From assembly GCF_001667035.1 (NCBI RefSeq), contig NZ_LZIR01000125.1, forward strand, positions 1 to 46,516: 46,516 bases of DNA, given 5' to 3'. Of the stretch, positions 1 through 7,497 are shown in pieces (position 1 is the first letter of the stretch; every line of letters starts with the position of its first letter). The position numbers and the translations under genes are program-made. Below the pieces are notes generated by a model. That model saw nothing but the letters and a program-made list of their open reading frames with translations, was not told where the DNA came from and did not search any database. This stretch comes from Mycobacterium sp. 852002-51057_SCH5723018 (GTDB lineage Bacteria > Actinomycetota > Actinomycetes > Mycobacteriales > Mycobacteriaceae).

Positions 1-79
1 GCGACAGCGACGGCCCGGGCACGTCGACGCCCTGCCACAGCGACAGGGTGCCGACCAGCGAGGTGTCGGGGTCGGCGGG
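1..79 (-). pseudogene. dinG: DinG-family helicase fragment
   Basis: Read on the minus strand, this short stretch encodes ADPDTSLVGTLSLWQGVDVP followed by GPSLS. This is the conserved helicase C-terminal block of DinG/XPD-type ATP-dependent DNA helicases (GTLSxWqGvDvPG). The match stops abruptly at about position 79, where glycine-rich PGRS sequence begins. The frame runs off the left edge of the window, so it is seen only as a fragment. Either a rearrangement broke dinG here or the window edge is chimeric. The family call is confident for such a short piece because the motif is highly diagnostic. Confidence 0.6.
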
Positions 80-355
80 GCCGGCGGATACGGCAACGGC
101 ACTGGCGGAGCTGGCGGGTCCGGCGGTAGGGCCGGCGCGCTGCAGGGAGACGGAGGTGCGGGCGGCGAGGGCGGCGGCGGAGCGCCGACAGGTGGTGCCG
201 GCGGCGACGGCGGCAACGGCATACTGATCGGCGACGGGGGCAACGGCGGCAACGGCGGGCTTGGACCGACGGCCGGCACCGGGGGCACCCCTGGAACGGG
301 CGGCGCACCCGGGGTTCTGTTGGACGCAAACGGGATCGACGGGTTGACCGCGTGA
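80..355 (+). CDS. PE_PGRS-like protein, 3' end (partial)
   Basis: One open frame of Gly-Gly-Ala and Gly-Gly-Asn repeats (GGAGG, GGNGGNGG, GGDGGNG) ends with GVLLDANGIDGLTA and TGA at 353-355. The composition is typical of the PGRS domain of mycobacterial PE_PGRS proteins, which are exported through ESX systems and lie at the cell surface. The N-terminal PE domain is not in the window. The frame stays open to position 2, but the bases before about 80 read better as DinG on the opposite strand, so the true extent to the left is unclear. Confidence 0.55.
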   Translation, partial: AGGYGNGTGGAGGSGGRAGALQGDGGAGGEGGGGAPTGGAGGDGGNGILIGDGGNGGNGGLGPTAGTGGTPGTGGAPGVLLDANGIDGLTA

Positions 356-499
356 CCGGCTTTCTGGCCGACGCCTAACTCCCCGGTGCCAGCGGGGGCG
401 AGCGACAGCGGCCGCGCCCGCTGCGCTGCCTGGCGGCTTCGGTAGCCGAGCGTCTGATCCACCACCCAAGACGTCACAGCAGGGCAGACACCATTTCTG

Positions 500-514
500 T
501 GGTCGGGCTGACAG
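500..514 (+). repeat. tRNA-Pro 3'-end-like 15-mer, copy 1
   Basis: TGGTCGGGCTGACAG occurs here and again at 7479-7493. Its last 13 bases are identical to 14614-14626, which is the 3' end of the tRNA-Pro gene, in the same orientation. The copy lies 70 bases upstream of the mutarotase start and does not look coding. It could be an old attachment-site scar. Confidence 0.4.
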
Positions 515-582
515 CGGTCGAGCCGATCAAGAGCGGTAATACTTTCGCACGGGTGGGTTCGGTACGAGTGCGAGGAGCGCCC

Positions 583-1776
583 ATGGGCGGCAAACTATTA
601 CTTCAGCTGATCGCCATCGCCGGTGTAGCGGCCTTGACGGCATGTAGCAGCACGACGACTAACTCCGCTACGGACAGTGGCATTGCATCGATACCCGCGG
701 GGCCGCCCTCGATCACCAGCGAGCCGTTCGGTCAGGTGGGTGGGACCCCCGTGAGCCGCTACACGCTCACCTCCGGGCACGGCATGCGCGTTCGAATCCT
801 GACCTACGGCGGGATCATTCAGTCGATCGAGGTCCCCGACCGCACCGGACATGTCGACGATGTGGTGCTGGGCTTTCCAACACTGGTCGACTACCTGAAC
901 AACTCCGGGCCCGCCAAGACCTATTTCGGCGCGATCATCGGCCGCTTTGGCAACCGGATCGCGGGGGGAGCTTTCTCGTTGGACGGCACGGAATATCACT
1001 TGCCGATCAACAATAACGGCAACAGCCTGCATGGCGGCACTGCGGGCTTCGATACGAAGGCGTGGCAGGCCAGTCAGCAGAACGGTAGCGCCAGCGTGAG
1101 CCTGAAGCTCCAATATGTCAGTCCCGCAGGTGATATGGGCTATCCCGGGACGCTGACGACCACTGTCACCTACACCCTGGACCCGAAGAACGAACTGCGC
1201 ATCAACTACCACGCGACCACCGATGCGCCGACCGTCGTCAACCTGACCAATCACAGCTACTTCAACCTGGCAGGTGAGGACGCGCTCGACGTCTACGACC
1301 AGAAAATCACCATCGATGCCGACAACTACACGCCAACCGACCCCACACAGATCCCGACGGGGCAGATCGCCCCCGTGAAGGACACGCCGTTCGATTTCAA
1401 ATCACCGACCGCGATCGGCGCGCATATCACCGCGAATGACCCGCAGCTGTTGCTGGCCCGGGGTTACGACCACAACTGGGTGATCAACCGCGGCAACAAC
1501 ACCGGGCTGGTGGAGGCGGCCAGGGCCGAGAGCCCGCAGACGGGGCGCACCCTGACCGTCTCCACAACCGAGCCCGGGGTGCAGTTCTACACGTCCAACT
1601 TCATTGACGGGTCCTTCACGGGCACCAGCGGGCATAGCTACCGGCAGGGCGCGGGATTCACCATCGAGACGCAGCATTACCCGGACTCGCCGAATCACCC
1701 GAATTTCCCAACCACCACGCTCAACCCGGGCCAAACCTACGATTCGACAACGGTTTTTGCCTTCGGCGCCCAATGA
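583..1776 (+). CDS. Aldose 1-epimerase (galactose mutarotase) lipoprotein
   Basis: A 397-residue protein. The ATG at 583 is chosen over an upstream GTG (499) because GAGGAG sits 5 bases before it and because the protein then begins with a lipoprotein signal peptide: a hydrophobic stretch and the lipobox LTAC with Cys21. The mature part is an aldose 1-epimerase: NSLHGG, NLTNHSYFNLAG with the catalytic His, YDHNWVI, and the late FTIETQHYPDSPNHP containing the catalytic Glu. The enzyme interconverts alpha and beta anomers of sugars such as galactose. Here it would act anchored on the outer face of the membrane. It stands alone, with no galactose operon beside it. Confidence 0.88.
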   Translation: MGGKLLLQLIAIAGVAALTACSSTTTNSATDSGIASIPAGPPSITSEPFGQVGGTPVSRYTLTSGHGMRVRILTYGGIIQSIEVPDRTGHVDDVVLGFPTLVDYLNNSGPAKTYFGAIIGRFGNRIAGGAFSLDGTEYHLPINNNGNSLHGGTAGFDTKAWQASQQNGSASVSLKLQYVSPAGDMGYPGTLTTTVTYTLDPKNELRINYHATTDAPTVVNLTNHSYFNLAGEDALDVYDQKITIDADNYTPTDPTQIPTGQIAPVKDTPFDFKSPTAIGAHITANDPQLLLARGYDHNWVINRGNNTGLVEAARAESPQTGRTLTVSTTEPGVQFYTSNFIDGSFTGTSGHSYRQGAGFTIETQHYPDSPNHPNFPTTTLNPGQTYDSTTVFAFGAQ

Positions 1777-1929
1777 GCGCTGGCGCCCTTTCGGTCCTGC
1801 GGCACAGCTATTGCCGGGTCTTCGTCCGGGCGCTAATTGAATCCCGCTGTCTTGCACCGTGTCTCGAAGCTCGACGGCAACGCGTTCTTTGTCAGCGATG
1901 GGATGGGAGGGAAAGCCCGACAGGGGGAC

Positions 1930-2838
1930 CTATTCGTTCAGTCGGGCGATTCGGTCGATGTGGGCGAGGAAGTGCGTCAATACCGCGTCGGGCGCCTCGA
2001 GTTGCGGCCAATGCCCGATGTCGTCGGCGAGCATCACCACATCGGGTTCCGGTATCACCTCGGCATAGCGGCGCGCCATGTGCGCACCGGAATTGGGGTC
2101 GACCGGCCCGTCGATCAACCGCATCGGAACCGCGGTCTGCCGCATGGCGCGCACCCACCGGTTGCGGCTCCTGTAGCGATCGTTGATGAACCGCCCGACC
2201 TTGTGCAGCACCCGGCGACCATCGTTGTAGTCCACGATCTGGTTGAACACGTCCATCATGTGCCGGGTCGGCTTGGTGTTCGGGCCGAACATCTCGCGCA
2301 GCGTCGGTTCCAGCAGCCGACGGGACAAAGGACTGCCCTGCACATGACTGAAGATCTCGCCCAATGGGGTGCCCGACATCAGCTTCTGCACCGCCCTGGG
2401 GGTGTAGGCCTCGATGAACATGCCTCCGTTGAGCCAGGTGATCGAGTCGATGCGCAGCGCGCCGTAGGCTTGCTGACCGAACTCGTGACGGGCCAACAGT
2501 TCCTGGCCCACGGAATCGCCGATGTCGTGGGCCAAAATGTGCGCGTTGTCGATATTCAGATGCGCCAGCAGCGCTTCGTGCATGTCGGCGTGGTCTGCCA
2601 CCGAGTATTCGTAGGCTACGGGCTTTGCGGAGAATCCCATGCCCATCATGTCCGGTGTGATGACGGTGAACCGTTGCGACAGTTTTGGCCAGATCGGCTT
2701 CCAGTCGAAGGAATTGAACGGATAACCGTGGATCAGCAGCAGCGGAGGCCCGCTGCCCTCGACACGGTAGAAGATGTCGAAACCCAGGTAGTCGAAGGAG
2801 TGTCCCGAGGCCAGCCAGCGATTCAGTTCAGCATCCAT
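1930..2838 (-). CDS. Alpha/beta hydrolase, epoxide hydrolase / haloalkane dehalogenase type
   Basis: A 302-residue alpha/beta-hydrolase fold. The oxyanion motif HGYP is near residue 38. The nucleophile elbow reads AHDIGDS, so the nucleophile is probably Asp, as in epoxide hydrolases and haloalkane dehalogenases, not Ser. The acid is likely in IDGPVDPN and the final base is the His in DDIGHWPQLEAP. An AAGGAG site lies 8 bases before the ATG. Substrate unknown. It is the last gene of the leftward group and may be a monocistron, since about 280 bases with an IS30 remnant separate it from the next gene. Confidence 0.82.
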   Translation of the reverse strand: MDAELNRWLASGHSFDYLGFDIFYRVEGSGPPLLLIHGYPFNSFDWKPIWPKLSQRFTVITPDMMGMGFSAKPVAYEYSVADHADMHEALLAHLNIDNAHILAHDIGDSVGQELLARHEFGQQAYGALRIDSITWLNGGMFIEAYTPRAVQKLMSGTPLGEIFSHVQGSPLSRRLLEPTLREMFGPNTKPTRHMMDVFNQIVDYNDGRRVLHKVGRFINDRYRSRNRWVRAMRQTAVPMRLIDGPVDPNSGAHMARRYAEVIPEPDVVMLADDIGHWPQLEAPDAVLTHFLAHIDRIARLNE

Positions 2839-2921
2839 ACGGTCGTTCTCCTTCGGCTATGAGGGCGTCGCCGGATAGTTCACTTGCAAGCTACGCGTTC
2901 ATCAATGATCCGCGATCGCCT

Positions 2922-3029
2922 CTACGTCCTGATCGCCTCGGCGGTGTTGCGTCGAAGCTCATGCGAGGTTGTCGACGGTGCGCGGCCGATGCTGGAGGCA
3001 ATCTCGCGGACTGGCCTGACCCCGATCGG
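2922..3029 (-). pseudogene. IS30-family transposase remnant
   Basis: The minus strand between a TAA (3030-3032) and a TAG (2922-2924) reads PIGVRPVREIASSIGRAPST followed by TSHELRRNTAEAIRT. This closely resembles the N-terminal helix-turn-helix of IS30-family transposases (xxIAxxLGRxPSTxSRELxRN). Only about 35 codons survive, with no start codon and no catalytic core. It is therefore a decayed insertion-sequence fragment left between the hydrolase and the LLM oxidoreductase. Confidence 0.5.
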
Positions 3030-3038
3030 TTAAACCGA
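3026..3038. promoter_or_regulatory. Palindrome TCGGTTAAACCGA
   Basis: A perfect 6+1+6 inverted repeat upstream of the alpha/beta hydrolase, 188 bases before its start. The form resembles a small dimeric-repressor operator, but it overlaps the edge of the IS30 remnant and may have no function. Confidence 0.25.
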
Positions 3039-3120
3039 GGGGTATGAGAGTCTGGCGGCCCACGCTGTGGGCAGGAAGCCTCGACAAGATCATCGATCGC
3101 TGAGCGGTTCAGCAGGGCGC

Positions 3121-3978
3121 CTAGCGGGGCGGGGTCAGGCCCAACGGTTCGGTTAGCGCGGTGAGGGTGGGCATTGCGTTGGTCCAGCCGCCCAGGACAT
3201 GCAGTGCGACGTGGTCGGCGCCGGCGTCGAGGTGCGCGGTCAGACGCGCGGCGGCCGCTTCGGGTGTGCCGTAGGCGATGACTGCGTCGGCGAGCCGGTC
3301 GCTGCCAGGTTTGGCGATGTCGTCGTCGCTGAAGCCCAGCCGCTTCAGATTGTTTTGGTAATTGCGCAGTCCGATGTTGATGTCGAAGGTTTCGCGGCCT
3401 AGGGCACGCGCATATGTGGCATCGGTGGTCACGATCACCTTGTGCTCTGGGGCGAGGAACGCCGAATCACCCATCACGGCGCGGGCTTGCCGTGTGTGTT
3501 CGGGGGTGACCAGGAACGGGTGCGCCCCGGCGCTGCGAACAGCGGCCAATTTGAGCACTTTGGGCCCGAGCGCAGCCAATACCCGCCGCTCGACCGGGAC
3601 CTCAGCGCGGTCCAAGACGCCGAGATAGTCCACCAGCACTTCGTAAGGCGTGCGGTAGGTCGTCGCGAATTCGGGGTGCCCGATACCCACCCCGAGTAAG
3701 AACCGACCTGGGTAGGCCTTTTCGAGGCGATGGAAGGACTCGGCGATCTGCTCGGGCGGTGTGGTCCACATATTGACCACACCGGTGGCCACGTTCAGCG
3801 TTGTGGTTGCGGCGAGGATGGCCTCGACCGTTGTCAAGTCCCCCGACGGCGACCCTCCGACCCAAAGGGCGCCGTAGCCGAGCTTCTCGATCTCGGCGGC
3901 CTCGTGCGGCTGAACGTCATCGACGGTCCATACGCCGAACCGGCCGAATGCCGGCTTTCCCCAACGGGTGGTGGTCAC
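3121..3978 (-). CDS. LLM-class F420-dependent oxidoreductase
   Basis: A 285-residue protein. The GTG at 3978 is preferred because AAGGAG stands 5 bases before it; the open frame continues upstream without such support. It has the luciferase-like monooxygenase fold of mycobacterial F420 enzymes: an early EIEKLGYGALWVGG segment, then NVATGVVNMW and FLLGVGIGHPE (a conserved beta-strand/loop region). The length fits the 280-300 residue subfamily common in mycobacteria. It would use the deazaflavin F420 as hydride donor or acceptor; the substrate cannot be told. It lies downstream of the M24-fold gene on the same strand. Confidence 0.8.
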   Translation of the reverse strand: MTTTRWGKPAFGRFGVWTVDDVQPHEAAEIEKLGYGALWVGGSPSGDLTTVEAILAATTTLNVATGVVNMWTTPPEQIAESFHRLEKAYPGRFLLGVGIGHPEFATTYRTPYEVLVDYLGVLDRAEVPVERRVLAALGPKVLKLAAVRSAGAHPFLVTPEHTRQARAVMGDSAFLAPEHKVIVTTDATYARALGRETFDINIGLRNYQNNLKRLGFSDDDIAKPGSDRLADAVIAYGTPEAAAARLTAHLDAGADHVALHVLGGWTNAMPTLTALTEPLGLTPPR

Positions 3979-4006
3979 GGTTGCTCCTTGCATTCGTCGT
4001 CGATGA

Positions 4007-4168
4007 TCATGTTGGGCGTACCAATCGCACGGCGGCATAGGCCGTTCCGGTGATGACGGTGATGATCTGGGTGTAGTCGTCGTCGGTGAGCGTGAAGATG
4101 GGGCCCAACTCGACAGCGCAGTCCGGCGCCGAATGATTCCGCCGGCGTTGTCCAAATTTCCGGTACAT
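4007..4168 (-). CDS. Small ORF of unknown function (53 aa)
   Basis: Between the M24-fold gene and the LLM oxidoreductase the minus strand holds an ATG frame reading MYRKFGQRRRNHSAP, then DCAVELGPIFTLTDDDY and TQIITVITGTAYAAVRLVRPT. The balanced composition, unlike the Arg/Pro-rich shadow frames, suggests real or once-real coding. I do not recognise a family. No clear ribosome binding site precedes it, so it may be a small gene or the surviving C-terminus of a larger lost one. Confidence 0.3.
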   Translation of the reverse strand: MYRKFGQRRRNHSAPDCAVELGPIFTLTDDDYTQIITVITGTAYAAVRLVRPT

Positions 4169-4219
4169 CCCACTCGGCACAACTTGCGGACGTCGGCGGG
4201 CGGGCTGTCCGCCAGGGGA

Positions 4220-5500
4220 CTACATCCGGGATGGCGTGGTCGTCCCTGCTGCCCGCAGGATCTGCGCTGTCGACGGGTTGAGTTCAATCGGGCCTTCGTC
4301 ATCGACGATCACGGTGCCGCCGATGTAGGCCAGGTGTCGACCGAAGACGTAGTTGGGCTCTAGGGCAAAGGTCATCCCGGACTGGAGTTCCAGGTCGGCA
4401 GAGATGGTGGGGTGATCGGCCTCGGCAGGGTAGGCGTGGGCGCCGGCAATTCGCCGCAGCGCCTGTGCGGGGAAGCCGCTGAGCGCGATCGCGGGATTGA
4501 GCGCGTGTAGCGAGGGCCCGAACTCCCAACCGTCGGCCGCCTCCAGCGGTGTGCGCATTGCGTTGACGACATCGCCGAACGTGGCGCCGGCGCGCATCGC
4601 TAGCAGGGCCGCGTCGTAGGCCTGGCGAGCGACGGCGGCCGCGCGCTGCAGGTCGGCGTGAGGATCGCCGATAGTGATCGTGACCTGGTGCTGGGTGTGG
4701 CGCCCTGCGAGGTGGCAGAACACCTCGGCTGATATGACGTCACCGTCGTATAGGGTGCGGGGGGCTTGTGGGCGGTAGCTCCACGGCGGCAAGCCTCTGG
4801 CCAGTGGGTCGGGGCCCGAATAGAAATGCATGGCCGCAGGAGTTGTCCCGCGCGCATATCCCGCAGCCATTCCCGCCGCGTACACCTGGCTCTCCGAAAC
4901 ACCGGCAGCGGCGGTGTCCACCATGGCCTCCACCATGGCGTCGCCGATGCTCGCCGCGTGGCGGACAACCGCGATCTCTTCTTGGCTCAGCGCCATGATG
5001 GACCGAGACAGTGCCATGGCAACCGGCGTGAACTCCACGTCGGGGAACTGCTTGAGGATGTTGCTCCAGAGCCGGTACGGCACGATGCCCTCGGGGTGCC
5101 ACGGCGGGTAGGCCTCCAGGCCGATGACGCCGATCGTTGCCTTTGCCAGCCCCAGTTCGGTGAGCGTGTCAGCGATGGCACGCGAGTCGCGAGACGCTCG
5201 AATGTTTTGTGGCCCAACCCAGATGATGTCGCCTCTACGCGCGGATTCGATCTGGTCCCTTGCGAACATCTCCATCGGAAACAGCGAGACCGGGTCGCCG
5301 TCACGGGGAAAGACAACTGTGGTGCCGGCCCTGCTGTTGGTGAACCAGGTGTCGTAGGCGAACGGTGCCGGGCCGGCGTCCTCGTGCTCGCCGAAGACGA
5401 GCAGCGCGTCGATGCCTTCGTGTTTCATGAAGGCGCGCGCCAGGTCCCATCGGCGGTCACGCTCGGCCATCGAGAATGTCGGCACTGCTACCCGACCCAT
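4220..5500 (-). CDS. M24 (creatinase/aminopeptidase P-fold) protein with degenerate metal site
   Basis: A 426-residue protein starting at MGRVAVPTFSMAERD, where GAGGAGAAGG lies just before the ATG. An N-terminal creatinase-like domain (about 1-165) precedes a pita-bread domain (about 170-420). The usual two metal-binding Asp residues are not visible: the region reads GDVISAEVFCHLAG then RHTQHQVTITIGDP. The GHGIG-type His motif is replaced by FGPSLHALNP, the TFALEPNY Glu is kept, and the last Glu is replaced (IGGTVIVDD). It may act like creatinase, without metal, or have another role. It follows the SDR gene on the same strand. Confidence 0.7.
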   Translation of the reverse strand: MGRVAVPTFSMAERDRRWDLARAFMKHEGIDALLVFGEHEDAGPAPFAYDTWFTNSRAGTTVVFPRDGDPVSLFPMEMFARDQIESARRGDIIWVGPQNIRASRDSRAIADTLTELGLAKATIGVIGLEAYPPWHPEGIVPYRLWSNILKQFPDVEFTPVAMALSRSIMALSQEEIAVVRHAASIGDAMVEAMVDTAAAGVSESQVYAAGMAAGYARGTTPAAMHFYSGPDPLARGLPPWSYRPQAPRTLYDGDVISAEVFCHLAGRHTQHQVTITIGDPHADLQRAAAVARQAYDAALLAMRAGATFGDVVNAMRTPLEAADGWEFGPSLHALNPAIALSGFPAQALRRIAGAHAYPAEADHPTISADLELQSGMTFALEPNYVFGRHLAYIGGTVIVDDEGPIELNPSTAQILRAAGTTTPSRM

Positions 5501-5598
5501 GTCCTTCTCCTCACTGCTGTTCTCCGCGGTTCGATGACCGCAGAGGCGATTTCGGTATGCGATGGCGCAAAGCCATTGGTGTGGGCCGGGTCCCGTCA

Positions 5599-6333
5599 TC
5601 ACCAGGGGACGGCGCCGTTGCGGTGGCGGTACTGGCCGGTCTGCCCGGGAGAGGTGGTGGCGAGTTCGACGATGGCGTCGGTGCCCTCAGTGACCGTCTG
5701 GGTGCCCCGATGGCCGTTGAGGTCGGTGGCGGTGAAGCCGGGGTCAGCCGCGTTGAAGCGGACATCCGGGATGCCTTTGGCGTACTGGATGGTGACCATG
5801 TTCAGGGCCGCCTTCGACGGCGGGTACATCAGGTGGGCGAAGGACCCCTCGCCCCGGCTGGGGTCTTGCACGATCGTCATCGACCCCGAGCCGCTGGAGA
5901 CCATCACGACTCGTGGATCGCGTCCGGCGCGCAGCAGGGACAGGAACGCCTGCGTGACCCGGACCGGGCCGATGACGTTGACGGCGAAGACAGGGATCAG
6001 GTGCTGGGGCAGCGTCTGCTCGGGGCCGATGACCTCGCCGGTGATCCCGGCGTTGTTGACCAGCACGTCGAGATGGTCGGTGTTTTCGCGGACAATTTCG
6101 ACGGCCGCAGCGACCGACTCGTCGGAGGTGACGTCCAGTGGCACGAACATCACGTCCGCACCGCCAGCGGCGAGCCGCTCGGCGGCCTGGCGGCCGCGTA
6201 CTTCCTCACGTGCGCCCAGGAAGACGCGCCAGCCGAGCTCACCAAGACGGCGGGCCGTCTCGTAGCCCAGGCCCTTGTTCGCGCCGGTGATCAGAACAGT
6301 GGTGGTGCTTGAGATGTCGCGTGGTTCGCTCAT
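5599..6333 (-). CDS. SDR-family NAD(P)-dependent oxidoreductase
   Basis: A 244-residue classical short-chain dehydrogenase. The start MSEPRDISST leads directly into the Rossmann strand VLITGANKGLGYETARRLGE with the TGxxxGxG nucleotide motif. DVLVNNAG carries the structural NAG motif. The catalytic Ser lies in VMVSSGSGS and the Tyr/Lys pair in YPPSK. It is divergent from the XRE/MmyB-like regulator with 100 bases between the starts, a common arrangement in actinobacteria in which the regulator controls the neighbouring SDR. Substrate unknown. Confidence 0.88.
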   Translation of the reverse strand: MSEPRDISSTTTVLITGANKGLGYETARRLGELGWRVFLGAREEVRGRQAAERLAAGGADVMFVPLDVTSDESVAAAVEIVRENTDHLDVLVNNAGITGEVIGPEQTLPQHLIPVFAVNVIGPVRVTQAFLSLLRAGRDPRVVMVSSGSGSMTIVQDPSRGEGSFAHLMYPPSKAALNMVTIQYAKGIPDVRFNAADPGFTATDLNGHRGTQTVTEGTDAIVELATTSPGQTGQYRHRNGAVPW

Positions 6334-6366
6334 GCCTCGACGGTGCCGCGCCGCGGAAAACCTATC

Positions 6367-6378
6367 CAGAGACCTCTG
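6367..6378. promoter_or_regulatory. Putative operator CAGAGACCTCTG
   Basis: A 5+2+5 inverted repeat in the 100-base divergent promoter region between the SDR (start 6333) and the XRE regulator (start 6434). Its position suits a site through which the regulator controls both genes. Binding is inferred from position and symmetry only. Confidence 0.35.
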
Positions 6379-6433
6379 AGGCTGGGACGGGCGGTACCAG
6401 GATGTCCGGTGCCGACGGGAGGAGACTGGACGT

Positions 6434-7279
6434 GTGGATCGTCTTGAGCTCGCCCGTGTACTTAAAGCCGCTCGGGCACGCATCATGCCCGAGGAGGTCG
6501 GGATGCTGGCTGGTCCTAGGAGGCGTGTCGTGGGCCTGCGCCGCGAGGAGGTGGCTCAACTCGCCGGGCTCAGCGTCGACTACGTGACCCGCCTCGAGCA
6601 GGGCCGCGGACCGCGGCCGTCCACCCAGGTGATCACGGCGCTGACTCGGGCGCTTCGGCTCGAGCGCGACGAACGCGACCAGGTCTTCCGCCTCGCCGGC
6701 AGCGCAGCGCCGCTGCCCGGACAGGTTGAGATGTCGATCCGGCCCAGCGTGCTGCGACTGCTCCAACGGCTGACCGACCTGCCCGTGCTGGTGCTTTCGG
6801 CCAAGGGCGACGTGCTGGCGCAGAACCCGATGGCCTGCGCGCTGCTCGGTGACTTGGGTCGCTGGCCCGAGGGCCAACGCAACATCATCTGGCAGCGGTT
6901 CCTGGGCGCCGGCGAAGCCCGCGTGGCGCTTAATCCGGAGCAGGACGAGGCATCGGCTCAGCAGTCGGTCGGGCTGCTACGCACCGCGCTCTCGCGCCAC
7001 CCGTCCGACCCGGACCTACGTGCGCTGATCGAGGAGCTCATCACCGGGAGCCAGCGATTCCGCAGGATGTGGGAGGACGGACGCTCCACGGTGTTCCGAT
7101 CGATGCAGAAGACGATCGACCACCCCGACTTCGGGCCCTTGGTCCTGGACTGCGACACGCTACTGCTGCCCGACACCGACCAATCCATGATCGTCTACTC
7201 CGCCGCCGCCGGCACGCGCGAGGCCTCAGCACTCGAAGTGCTGCGCGTCACGGGGACTGAACGCATGACCGTGCATTGA
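6434..7279 (+). CDS. XRE/MmyB-like transcriptional regulator
   Basis: A 281-residue protein. GTG start with GGAGGAGA about 8 bases upstream. Residues about 20-85 form a Cro/C1-type helix-turn-helix (RREEVAQLAGLSVDYVTRLE, then the QGRGPRPS signature typical of this family). Residues about 100-270 match the MmyB-like ligand-binding domain (PVLVLSAKGDVLAQNPMA; NIIWQRFL; DPDLRALIEEL). Such regulators often repress an adjacent SDR gene and, in characterised members, bind fatty-acid-like ligands. The divergent SDR gene is the likely target. Confidence 0.88.
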   Translation: MDRLELARVLKAARARIMPEEVGMLAGPRRRVVGLRREEVAQLAGLSVDYVTRLEQGRGPRPSTQVITALTRALRLERDERDQVFRLAGSAAPLPGQVEMSIRPSVLRLLQRLTDLPVLVLSAKGDVLAQNPMACALLGDLGRWPEGQRNIIWQRFLGAGEARVALNPEQDEASAQQSVGLLRTALSRHPSDPDLRALIEELITGSQRFRRMWEDGRSTVFRSMQKTIDHPDFGPLVLDCDTLLLPDTDQSMIVYSAAAGTREASALEVLRVTGTERMTVH

Positions 7280-7355
7280 ACGGTTACCGCACGGCGGCGC
7301 AAAGACTCGAACGCCCCAGCAAAATTGGCAGCATGCGCCGGCCTCGCTGCCACCC

Positions 7356-7374
7356 GGCCTACAAGCTGTAGGCC
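7356..7374. repeat. Perfect hairpin GGCCTACA-AGC-TGTAGGCC
   Basis: An inverted repeat with 8-base arms and a 3-base loop, 77 bases downstream of the XRE regulator stop. It is the first of three perfect inverted repeats in 120 bases. It could act as part of a terminator or be a relic of mobile-element ends. Confidence 0.4.
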
Positions 7375-7394
7375 CCGGTGAGAAAGCGTGGTGC

Positions 7395-7417
7395 CGGGAT
7401 TGGTGGTCCCAATCCCG
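7395..7417 (+). terminator. Terminator-like hairpin after the XRE regulator
   Basis: Arms CGGGATTGG and CCAATCCCG enclose a 5-base loop and are followed by AATAAAG. A compact 9-bp stem downstream of a gene end fits a transcription terminator. There is no U-tract, which is common in mycobacteria, so the assignment is tentative. Confidence 0.35.
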
Positions 7418-7436
7418 AATAAAGTCGCGCCTCTAA

Positions 7437-7474
7437 ACGTCTCGGGACACCCTGTCAACGTTGTCCCGAGACGT
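7437..7474. repeat. 12-bp perfect inverted repeat ACGTCTCGGGAC / GTCCCGAGACGT
   Basis: Two perfect 12-base arms (7437-7448 and 7463-7474) flank a 14-base spacer. The TGTCCCGAGAC-type sequence resembles the ends of IS481-like elements and lies just outside the IS481 transposase. It may be the scar of another insertion sequence. Confidence 0.4.
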
Positions 7475-7478
7475 GACA

Positions 7479-7493
7479 TGGTCGGGCTGACAG
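7479..7493 (+). repeat. tRNA-Pro 3'-end-like 15-mer, copy 2
   Basis: TGGTCGGGCTGACAG, identical to 500-514. Its last 13 bases equal the 3' end of the tRNA-Pro gene (14614-14626), in the same orientation. It lies 5 bases outside the apparent left end of the IS481 element and separates the metabolic accessory block on the left from the mobile block on the right. Confidence 0.4.
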
Positions 7494-7497
7494 TGTG

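Noticed and set aside
1840..1900. Minus-strand IADKERVAVELRDTVQDSG, similar to a histidine-kinase H-box
   Set aside because: The phospho-accepting His is Arg, the segment is short and the following RLFA block is missing; too weak to call a kinase remnant.
4766..6265. 499-codon plus-strand open frame
   Set aside because: Runs antisense to the M24-fold and SDR genes, with Arg/His/Pro-rich composition and no family pattern; a high-GC shadow frame.
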